A stretch of 37,673 bases of DNA from Pedobacter sp. UBA4863 (GTDB lineage Bacteria; Bacteroidota; Bacteroidia; Sphingobacteriales; Sphingobacteriaceae): contig NZ_DHDZ01000045.1 of the NCBI RefSeq assembly GCF_002399615.1, positions 4,986-42,658 on the forward strand. The letters are read 5' to 3'. How positions within the stretch are numbered: position 1 is the first letter of the stretch; the number at the start of each line of letters is the position of its first letter. Both the position numbers and the translations under genes were made by a program. Positions 26,051 to 33,618 of this stretch are shown here, one piece after another. The notes beneath the pieces were generated by a model that did no database searches, had not been told where the DNA came from, and worked only from the letters and a program-made list of their open reading frames with translations.

Positions 26051-26446
26051 TTGAAAAAAGCATTACACATCTTATTACTTAGCTTTTATGCGCTTTCTTG
26101 TACTGGCTTACAGGACTTGACTAGGCTGCCTGTGCTTTTCCAACATTATTTTGAACATAAAAACCTTGATGACAACATCACTTTCTTCGATTACATAGAA
26201 CATCATTATAACGATATTCCGCACACCGATGATGATGAAGAAAGAGATAACCAACTCCCTTTTAAAGCATACCAATTTTATGCCGCAAATGTGTTAAGCA
26301 CGGCTTTACCCCCATCATCTGGTTTTCTACCAAAGAAAGTTTATCAAATTCTGCCTAATCAAAAAACCATCATCAATAACGATTATATTCCTCATTCGGC
26401 TTTTGCCGGAAAAATTTGGCAACCGCCAAGGTCAATCATTTCTTAA
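26051..26446 (+). CDS. small exported His/Asp-rich protein, leader of the metal-efflux operon
   Basis: A 131-aa protein beginning at TTG (26051, MKKALHILLLSFYALSC), which gives a clean signal sequence; the earlier TTG at 26024 would lengthen the N-terminus by nine residues. The mature part carries many His, Asp and Glu residues, including QHYFEH, IEHHYND and PHTDDDEE, followed by LPFKAYQFYA. It lacks a known domain. I recall similar small proteins next to heavy-metal RND genes in Bacteroidota, with the same HYxEH and LPFK landmarks. Periplasmic metal binding is inferred. It lies 112 bp upstream of the RND gene. Confidence 0.65.
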   Translation: MKKALHILLLSFYALSCTGLQDLTRLPVLFQHYFEHKNLDDNITFFDYIEHHYNDIPHTDDDEERDNQLPFKAYQFYAANVLSTALPPSSGFLPKKVYQILPNQKTIINNDYIPHSAFAGKIWQPPRSIIS

Positions 26447-26558
26447 TTACATATAGTTAAACTATTTGTTGGCTTTGATATGCAGGCATTAAAGTTTCGA
26501 TAATTATCGGAATAGCGTGGCATATACAAGCTATTTAGAAACGATTATCCCCATTCTC

Positions 26559-29500
26559 ATGTTGAATAGAATTATTGAGTTTTCGATCAAGAATAAACTC
26601 ATCGTTGGGCTATTTACCATTGCCCTGCTTATATATGGAAGCTTTGAGCTTACCAAATTACCTATTGATGCCGTACCCGACATCACCAATAATCAGGTAC
26701 AAATTATTACCTCTGCCCCATCTTACGGTGCTACAGATATTGAGCGCTTAGTTACTTTTCCGGTAGAACAAGCCAACAGCAATATTGCTGGCATTAAAGA
26801 AATTAGAAGTTATAGCCGCTTTGGCCTATCCTTGGTTACCTTAGTTTTTAACGACGATGTAGATGTTTATTGGGCCCGCCAACAGGTTGCGGAACGGCTA
26901 TTGGTAGTACAAGAGCTAATCCCGAAAGGCATAGGAAAGCCAGAAATGGGCCCTATTTCTACCGGACTGGGAGAAATTTATCAATATGCCGTAAAAGCCA
27001 AAAAAGGTTACGAAAAGCGATACGACATTACCGAACTGCGTACCATTCAAGATTGGGTAGTGAGAAGACAATTGCTTGGCGTAAAAGGTGTAGCCGAAGT
27101 GAGCAGTTTTGGCGGTAAGCTAAAACAATATCAGGTTACAATAGACCCCAATAAACTCGTAGCGCACCAAGTAACCATCAGCGAAATCTTCGATGCCTTA
27201 GAAAACAACAACCAAAATACGGGTGGAGCCTATATTGAAAAACAAGCAACGGTTCAGTACATCAGAAGCGAGGGCTTAATTGGCAGCAAAGCAGACATCG
27301 AAAATGTAGTAGTAAAAAACAACGAAGGTGCCACACCGTTGCTCATTAGAGATGTAGCCAATGTAGAAATCGGATTTGCTACTAGATATGGTGCCTTAAC
27401 CTTTAACAATGAAGGTGAAGTTTCTGGTGCTATTGTAATGATGCTTAAAGGCGCCAACAGTAATGTGGTGATTGAGGACATTAAAGCAAAAATTGAGCAA
27501 ATACAAGAAAACCTACCCGAAGGCGTGGAGATTGTACCATTCTTAGACAGAACAAGCATGGTGAACAATGCCATAAAAACCGTAGAAACCAATCTATTAG
27601 AAGGTGCTTTAATTGTTGTTTTTGTATTGGTTATTTTCTTGGGAAATCTGAGAGCTGGTTTTATTGTGGCTTCAGTTATTCCGCTATCTATGCTATTTGC
27701 CATCATTATGATGAATATTTTTGGCGTAAGTGGCAATTTAATGAGTTTAGGAGCACTAGATTTTGGATTAATAGTAGATGGTGCCGTAATTATTGTAGAA
27801 GCCGTAATGCACCAACTTAGCCATAGCCAAAAGTTTGCTAACGCTTCCTTTCTTAAACAAGACCAAATGGATTTGGAAGTAAAGAGCGCTTCTTCTAAAA
27901 TGATGAACAGTGCGGTGTTTGGACAAATCATTATCCTCATTGTTTACTTGCCAATCTTTAGTTTGGAGGGAATTGAAGGAAAGATGTTTAAACCAATGGC
28001 CCAAACTGTAGCCTTTGCCTTGCTAGGTGCCTTTATCCTTTCGTTAACCTACATCCCAATGATGTCGAGCTTGTTTTTAAGTAAAAAAATAAAAACGGCT
28101 CCTAACATTTCTGACAGGGCAATGGCTAAGGTCGAAAATCGTTATGAAAGATTGCTTCAAAAAGTATTAGGTTTCCCAAAAACCGTAATTATTATTGTAT
28201 TGGGCTTATTTATAACTGCGGTTATTGTTTTAAGCAATTTAGGCGGAGAGTTTATTCCATCTATCGAAGAAGGCGATTATGCGGTAGAAACTCGCGTACT
28301 TTCGGGCAGTAACTTAAATACCACCATAGAAAATGTACAAAAAGTAGCAGGCATACTTAAAGACAGATTTCCAGAAGTAAAAAACATCGTTGCCAAAATA
28401 GGAAGTAGCGAAGTACCCACCGAACCGCTACCTATGGACATGGGCGACATGATCATCAACCTTAAACCAAAAAAAGAATGGACATCCGCTAAAAGCTTTG
28501 AGGAACTATCTGAAAAAATGAGCGAAGCAGCCAGCGAAGTGCCTGGCGTAACTACCAGTTTCCAATTTCCGGTACAAATGCGTTTTAACGAGTTGATGAC
28601 TGGCGCCAGACAGGACGTAGTTTGTAAAATTTTTGGAGAAGATTTTGACACCTTGGCGCTATACGCTAAACAATTGGGCAACTTGGTAAAAACAGTAGAT
28701 GGCGCAACAGAGTTGTATGTAGAACAAATTTCGGGAACCCCACAAATTGTTATCGAGTACAATAGAGCTGCCATTGCTCAGTATGGTTTAAATATTGCCG
28801 AGATTAACAGAAATGTAAACACCGCTTTTGCAGGCCAAAGTACAGGTTTAGTTTTTGAAGGCGAAAAACGTTTTGATTTGGTAGTTCGGCTACAGAACGA
28901 TAAACGAAAAGACATTAAAGACGTACAAAATCTGTTAATCCCTACGCCTAGCGGCAATCAAATTCCGCTTTCGCAGGTGGCTAATGTTGCTTTGGTGAAT
29001 AGTCCGAGCCAAATTCAAAGAGAAGATACTAAACGCAGAATTTTAGTAGGTTTTAACGTAAGCGGCAGAGACGTAGAAAGTATTGTTACCGAATTGCAGG
29101 AGAAGGTAAAAGCAGAAATTAAATTACCAACGGGTTATACGGTTACCTATGGCGGCTCTTTCGAGAATTTAAACGAAGCTAAATCGAGGTTAATGATTGC
29201 GGTTCCCGTTTCGTTAGTCTTAATCTTCTTACTGTTGTATTTTGCATTCGGTTCTATCAAGTACGGATTATTGATCTATACCGCCATTCCTTTATCTGCC
29301 ATTGGTGGTATTTTCTTATTGGCGCTTCGTGGCTTGCCTTTTAGCATTAGTGCTGGCGTAGGCTTTATTGCATTGTTTGGTATTGCCGTATTAAATGGCA
29401 TTGTGCTAGTAGCCGAGTTTAACAACATTAAAAAAACAGGAGAACAGGACATGAAAAAAATCGTTTTAAAAGGCACAAAAACCCGTTTAAGACCTGTATT

Positions 29501-30896
29501 GATGACTGCTTTTGTAGCTTCTCTAGGCTTCTTACCAATGGCTATTAGTAACGGTGCTGGCGCTGCTGTACAACGTCCATTAGCTACTGTGGTAATTGGC
29601 GGCTTAATGATTGCTACTTTATTAACCCTATTTGTGCTGCCAATTTTATATGTGAGCTTCGAAAAAGGCTTATTGCGTAAAAAGAAATTGCCAAAAATAG
29701 TCACCATTATTTTAGTTCTTATAGGATTTTCTGTTTCATCGGCCAATGCCCAACAAGCAATTACATTAAACGCTGCATTAGATAGTTTGTACAAAAACAA
29801 CATTAGTTTAAAAAGCAGCCAGTTAATGGCCGACTACAACCAACAACTCAGTAAAACAGCAACTACCATTGCCCCAATAAACATTAGTGGCGAGTACGGA
29901 AAATTTAACAGCAATTTGGCAGACAACAGATTAAGCATTAATCAGAGTATTAGCTTACCAAACGTATATGCTAGGCAAAAAGATAAGTTTTTAGAAGAGT
30001 GGAAAACTGCACTGATGCAAAAGGAACTGAGCAAAGCTGAACTAACCAAGCTAACTACACAAGTTTTTTACGATTTGTTAGTACTAGAAAAATTGCAACA
30101 GCTTTATTTACAAGCAGACAGTGCCTATAAGAAATTAAAGCAAGTGGCAGAATTGAGGTTAAAAAGCGGCGAAAGCGGTTTATTAGAGAAAGCAAGTGCC
30201 GAAAACCAGTTATTGCAAGTAAACACGAAGCTCAGAAACTTGCATATCCAAGAACTTACCTTGCAACAACAGTTGGCATTTTTACTCAACTCAAAGTTAC
30301 CGCTAAAGCCACAGGCTGCGCATTTAAAAGTTAAACCAACTTTTACCGATACCTTGGCATGGGTAAATCACCCGCTAATAAAACTGCAACAGCAAGAAGA
30401 AAAAGCGGCATTGGCAACTACTAAAATGGAGCAAGCTAAACTGCTACCAGAATTTAACATTGGATACAACAACACCAGCATTAGAGATGATATTAGCTAT
30501 TTCCAAAACGATCGTTTTCAGTCGGTGCAACTTGGCCTAAGTATCCCGCTATTTGGTGGTGCTCAACGCAATAAAATCAAGTCGGCAAAAACCTATGAAG
30601 CCTATAGAAAATCTGAAACAGAAAATGCCAACCAACAAATTAGCGTTAGCCTAAAAAGTGCTTATGCACAATACCAGCAACAGCTAGCATTGGTTAATAG
30701 TTTAGAAAAAGATGGATTAAAAACAGCTGCGACCATTACATCTACCTTAAACAAGCAGTTAAAAAATGGCGAAATCAATTATTTAGAATGGACCGTATTA
30801 AACAACGAAGCCATTAACATTACTGAAAGTTATTTTAATGCCATCCAATATTTAAACAAATATATAACAGAGTTGAATTACCTATTAGCACAATAA
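26559..30896 (+). CDS. czcA: CzcA-type metal RND pump fused to a TolC-like outer-membrane factor
   Basis: A 1445-aa fusion. Residues 1 to about 1040 are a heavy-metal RND permease with twelve predicted helices. TM4 holds DFGLIVDGAVIIVEA with Asp401, Asp407 and the following Glu, the charged set of divalent-cation (Zn/Co/Cd) pumps rather than Cu/Ag types. At about 1048-1064 a hydrophobic segment ends in SANA-QQ, a signal-peptidase-like site, and 1065-1445 is an outer-membrane-factor domain with two long helical repeats and SIPLFGGAQRNK. Start is ATG 26559; a GTG at 26517 would add fourteen residues that the family does not have. One bp separates it from the adaptor gene. Confidence 0.9.
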   Translation: MLNRIIEFSIKNKLIVGLFTIALLIYGSFELTKLPIDAVPDITNNQVQIITSAPSYGATDIERLVTFPVEQANSNIAGIKEIRSYSRFGLSLVTLVFNDDVDVYWARQQVAERLLVVQELIPKGIGKPEMGPISTGLGEIYQYAVKAKKGYEKRYDITELRTIQDWVVRRQLLGVKGVAEVSSFGGKLKQYQVTIDPNKLVAHQVTISEIFDALENNNQNTGGAYIEKQATVQYIRSEGLIGSKADIENVVVKNNEGATPLLIRDVANVEIGFATRYGALTFNNEGEVSGAIVMMLKGANSNVVIEDIKAKIEQIQENLPEGVEIVPFLDRTSMVNNAIKTVETNLLEGALIVVFVLVIFLGNLRAGFIVASVIPLSMLFAIIMMNIFGVSGNLMSLGALDFGLIVDGAVIIVEAVMHQLSHSQKFANASFLKQDQMDLEVKSASSKMMNSAVFGQIIILIVYLPIFSLEGIEGKMFKPMAQTVAFALLGAFILSLTYIPMMSSLFLSKKIKTAPNISDRAMAKVENRYERLLQKVLGFPKTVIIIVLGLFITAVIVLSNLGGEFIPSIEEGDYAVETRVLSGSNLNTTIENVQKVAGILKDRFPEVKNIVAKIGSSEVPTEPLPMDMGDMIINLKPKKEWTSAKSFEELSEKMSEAASEVPGVTTSFQFPVQMRFNELMTGARQDVVCKIFGEDFDTLALYAKQLGNLVKTVDGATELYVEQISGTPQIVIEYNRAAIAQYGLNIAEINRNVNTAFAGQSTGLVFEGEKRFDLVVRLQNDKRKDIKDVQNLLIPTPSGNQIPLSQVANVALVNSPSQIQREDTKRRILVGFNVSGRDVESIVTELQEKVKAEIKLPTGYTVTYGGSFENLNEAKSRLMIAVPVSLVLIFLLLYFAFGSIKYGLLIYTAIPLSAIGGIFLLALRGLPFSISAGVGFIALFGIAVLNGIVLVAEFNNIKKTGEQDMKKIVLKGTKTRLRPVLMTAFVASLGFLPMAISNGAGAAVQRPLATVVIGGLMIATLLTLFVLPILYVSFEKGLLRKKKLPKIVTIILVLIGFSVSSANAQQAITLNAALDSLYKNNISLKSSQLMADYNQQLSKTATTIAPINISGEYGKFNSNLADNRLSINQSISLPNVYARQKDKFLEEWKTALMQKELSKAELTKLTTQVFYDLLVLEKLQQLYLQADSAYKKLKQVAELRLKSGESGLLEKASAENQLLQVNTKLRNLHIQELTLQQQLAFLLNSKLPLKPQAAHLKVKPTFTDTLAWVNHPLIKLQQQEEKAALATTKMEQAKLLPEFNIGYNNTSIRDDISYFQNDRFQSVQLGLSIPLFGGAQRNKIKSAKTYEAYRKSETENANQQISVSLKSAYAQYQQQLALVNSLEKDGLKTAATITSTLNKQLKNGEINYLEWTVLNNEAINITESYFNAIQYLNKYITELNYLLAQ

Positions 30897-30897
30897 C

Positions 30898-32019
30898 ATG
30901 AAATATAATTTATATCTAGGGGCACTATTAATTTCAATGACACTGGCTTGCAACAACAACCAGATCAAAGAAGAAAAAGCAATTCCTATTAACGAAAATG
31001 AAGTAAGCTTAACTTCGGAACAAGCAAAAAACATTAACCTCCAAACTGGAGAAGTAGCCGTTGGAGAAATTAACGAAACCTTAAAATTGCAAGGAAAAAT
31101 TGATGTACCTCCCCAAAATTTGGTTTCTGTTAGCATTCCATTGGGAGGATATTTAAAATCTACCAAAATGCTGCCTGGTACTCACGTAAGTAAAGGCCAA
31201 GTCATTGCCGTAATGGAAGATCCACAATATATCCAGCTACAACAAGATTATTTGAGCATTCGCAATAAATTAAACTTTGCTAGCAACGAACTTGCTCGCC
31301 AAAAAGAGCTAAACATTAGCAAAGCCAACAGCGACAAAACCTTACAAATTGCGGAAACAGAATATCAGAACCTAAAGGTAGAACACACTGCGCTTATAGA
31401 AAAATTGAAACTCCTTAACATCAATGCAGCGCAACTTAACGAGGGAAAAATCTCCAAATCGGTGAATGTGTACTCGCCAATTAATGGCTATGTGAGCAAG
31501 GTAAATGTAAATATCGGTAAATATGTTACACCCTCTGATGTCATTTTTGAATTGATTAATCCTAACGACATCCATTTGAATTTAACTGTTTTTGAGAAAG
31601 ATTTACAGAAATTAGGCATCGGGCAGCGTGTGTTGGCGTACACCAATGTACATCCAGATAAAAAGTACGAAACCGAGGTAATTTTAATTAGCCACAACGT
31701 GGATGGTGGCCGAAGCGAGGTGCACTGTCATTTCGAAAAATACGACAAAAGCTTGGTACCAGGCATGTACATGAACGCTGAGTTGCAATTCAAAAACCAA
31801 AAAGTACAATTTTTACCAGAAGATGCAGTAGTAAATTTTGAAAACAAAGATTATGTTTTTGTAGAAGCCACTACTCGTAAATTTGTAATGACCGAAGTAC
31901 AAACCGGAGAAACCTCGGAAGGTAAAACAGCAATTACTACCGATTTGAAAGGGAAAAAGGTAGCTGTTAAAGGTGCTTATTCTTTGCTAATGAAATTAAA
32001 AAATACGGATGAGGAGTAG
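30898..32019 (+). CDS. czcB: RND periplasmic adaptor (membrane-fusion) lipoprotein
   Basis: A 373-aa HlyD/CusB-type adaptor linking the RND pump to the outer-membrane channel. It has a lipobox (MTLAC, Cys18), the first half of a biotinyl-lipoyl fold around YLKSTKMLPGTHVSKGQVIA, a coiled-coil hairpin (about 115-185) and the second half at VYSPINGYVSKVNVNIGKYV, then beta-barrel strands with LVPGMYMNAELQ. A single His pair region (VHCHFEK) could contact metal. It begins 1 bp after the pump gene, so the two are coupled. No separate outer-membrane-factor gene is present, consistent with the fusion. Confidence 0.9.
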   Translation: MKYNLYLGALLISMTLACNNNQIKEEKAIPINENEVSLTSEQAKNINLQTGEVAVGEINETLKLQGKIDVPPQNLVSVSIPLGGYLKSTKMLPGTHVSKGQVIAVMEDPQYIQLQQDYLSIRNKLNFASNELARQKELNISKANSDKTLQIAETEYQNLKVEHTALIEKLKLLNINAAQLNEGKISKSVNVYSPINGYVSKVNVNIGKYVTPSDVIFELINPNDIHLNLTVFEKDLQKLGIGQRVLAYTNVHPDKKYETEVILISHNVDGGRSEVHCHFEKYDKSLVPGMYMNAELQFKNQKVQFLPEDAVVNFENKDYVFVEATTRKFVMTEVQTGETSEGKTAITTDLKGKKVAVKGAYSLLMKLKNTDEE

Positions 32020-32043
32020 TTAAATCTGTAAAGGAACTTTTTT

Positions 32044-32460
32044 TTAGTACCTTCTTTTCGACCGAAGAGAGAAATCTAACACACGGCTAAACCAATATTT
32101 ACGATCAAATAGCAAGCAGTTAGATCTCTCCTCGTACCTCGTTCGAGATGACGGAAAAAGAGCAGAACCCCTCCTACCGCCGTCTTTTCGATGCGGAGTG
32201 TAACGAAGCGAGAAATCTAACACATGGCTAAACCAATATTCACGATCAAATAGCAAGCAGTTAGATCTCTCCTCGTACCTCATTCGAAATGACGAAAGAG
32301 TAAAGACATTGTTTTTACCGTCTTTTCGATGCGGAGTGTAACGGAGCGAGAAATCTAACACACGGCTAAACCAATATTCACGATCAAATAGCGAGCGGTT
32401 AGATTTCTCCTCGTGCCTCGTTCGAAATGACTGAAAAAGAGCAGAACCCCTCCTACCGCC
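32044..32460. repeat. palindromic tandem repeat cluster, units 1-3
   Basis: Three units starting at 32052, 32182 and 32320 (lengths 130, 138, 141). Each has a left arm (gtcttttcga..gagaaatctaac), a loop with ggctaaaccaatattcacg, a right arm (gttagatctctcctcg..gagatgac) complementary to the left, and a linker with gaacccctcctacc in the better-preserved copies. Unit 1 has a shorter left arm (accgaagaga). Open frames on the minus strand here come from the period and are not genes. Confidence 0.85.
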
Positions 32461-32969
32461 GTCTTTTCGACCGAAGGGAAAAATCTAACGTATCGCTAAA
32501 CTTCAACTAAGTAAAAAACAAAATTAAAATCTAAACAAAAGAAACCTCAGCCATTTAAAAAGAAATGTGTAATTTGAATTATGGAAAGAGGTGGCTTTAT
32601 TTACATACTCACTAATGTTAACCGTACTGTTTTATATATAGGAGTAACTTCCGATTTGATATTCCGGCTGATAGAACATAGAGAGAAAACCCACCCTAAA
32701 TCTTTTTCTGCAAAATATAATGCTATAATTTGTATTTATTATGAAGCATTTACAGATATCGTAGCGGCTATTGACAGGGAAAAGGAAATTAAGAAATGGC
32801 GAAGAGAGAAGAAAGAAAAATTAATTAATGCTACAAACCCTTCTTGGATTGATTTATGGGGTGAAATAAAGCAATGGTAGTATCAGCAATCATCACCTTT
32901 TTTCGTAAGTTTTGACTAATTCACATGAAAGTAGCTAGATATCTCCTCATACTTCGTTCGAGATGACGG
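32459..32969 (+). mobile_element. candidate autonomous element: palindromic ends around a GIY-YIG nuclease gene
   Basis: The left arm (32459-32489, ccgtcttttcgaccgaag then aaatctaac) and right arm (32935-32969, ctagatatctcctc then cgttcgagatgacgg) are imperfect inverted repeats, and they are the same two arms that bound each gene-less repeat unit. Just inside the left arm, cgctaaac matches the loop start ggctaaac of the other units. Just inside the right arm, aagtag matches aagcag. So this is the fourth of eight tandem units, with a nuclease gene in place of the short loop. Confidence 0.6.
32581..32880 (+). CDS. GIY-YIG nuclease-domain protein, YhbQ/URI-like
   Basis: A 99-aa single-domain nuclease. 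The GIY half-motif is FIYIL (Tyr8) and the YIG half is LYIG (Tyr19-Ile-Gly21). Arg29 and the EH pair (32-33) follow, then YYE (54-55), the REKEIKKWRR helix with Glu67, and the NPSW motif (Asn87) near the end. All catalytic positions of the UvrC/Slx1-like class seem intact. It has no second domain. It stands alone, 80-90 bp from the left arm and about 55 bp from the right arm of its repeat unit. Role is unknown; repeat mobilisation is an inference from context. Confidence 0.85.
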   Translation: MERGGFIYILTNVNRTVLYIGVTSDLIFRLIEHREKTHPKSFSAKYNAIICIYYEAFTDIVAAIDREKEIKKWRREKKEKLINATNPSWIDLWGEIKQW

Positions 32970-33543
32970 AAAAGAGCAGAACCCCTCCTACCGCCGTCTT
33001 TTCGATGCGGAGTGTAACGAAGCGAGAAATCTAACACACGGCTAAACCAATATTCACGATCAAATAGCGAACGGTTAGATTTCTCCTCGTACCTCGTTCG
33101 AGATGACGGAAAAAGAGCAGAACCCCTCCTACTGCCGTCTTTTCGATGTGGAGTGTAACGGAGCGAGAAATCTAACACATGGCTAGGCCAATATTCACGA
33201 TCAAATAGCGAGCAGTTAGATCTCTCCTCGTACTTCGTTCGAGATGACGAAAAAAGAACAGAACCCCTCCTACCGCCGTCTTTTCGATGCGGAGTGTAAC
33301 GAAGCGAGAAATCTAATACATGGCTAAACCAATATTCACGATAAAATAGCAAGCAGTTAGATCTCTCCTCGTACTTCGTTCGAGATGACGGAAAAAGAGT
33401 AGAACCCCTCCTACCGCCGTCTTTTCGATGTGGAGTGTAACGAAGCGAGAAATCTAACACATGGCTAAACCAATATTCACGATAAAATAGCAAGCAGTTA
33501 GATCTCTCCTCGTACTTCGTTCGAGATGACGGAAAAGAGCAGA
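32935..33543. repeat. palindromic tandem repeat cluster, right part
   Basis: Begins with a lone right arm (32935-32969) and its linker, then four full units starting at 32996, 33137, 33278 and 33419, each exactly 141 bp apart; the last lacks most of its linker. Arms pair over about 35-40 nt around a loop of about 40 nt. Copies differ from each other at a few positions only, indicating recent amplification or gene conversion. The array ends just before the icd terminator. Confidence 0.88.
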
Positions 33544-33556
33544 AACAATAACCAAA

Positions 33557-33585
33557 AAATCCCCAGCCTAACCGACTGGGGATTT
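33557..33585 (-). terminator. icd terminator
   Basis: A 10-bp stem (aaatccccag, 33557-33566, with 33576-33585) and 9-nt loop; on the minus strand the T-run from 33559 down to 33554 completes a rho-independent terminator 34 bp after the icd stop. Confidence 0.8.
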
Positions 33586-33618
33586 CTAAATACTAAATAC
33601 TTTATATCTAAATACTAA

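Noticed and set aside
27254..27940. Long antisense frames within the RND pump gene (also 28277-28774 and 29276-29803)
   Set aside because: Shadows of a well-supported gene; low complexity and no motif.
32921..33493. Minus-strand 190-aa frame made of 47-aa repeats, and the similar frame at 32044-32361
   Set aside because: It exists because the DNA repeat period (141) is divisible by three; the frame runs through palindromic arms, has no start signal and follows the repeat boundaries.
32044..33543. CRISPR array
   Set aside because: The units are 130-141 bp with no unique spacers, repeats are internally palindromic over 35-40 nt, and no cas gene is nearby.
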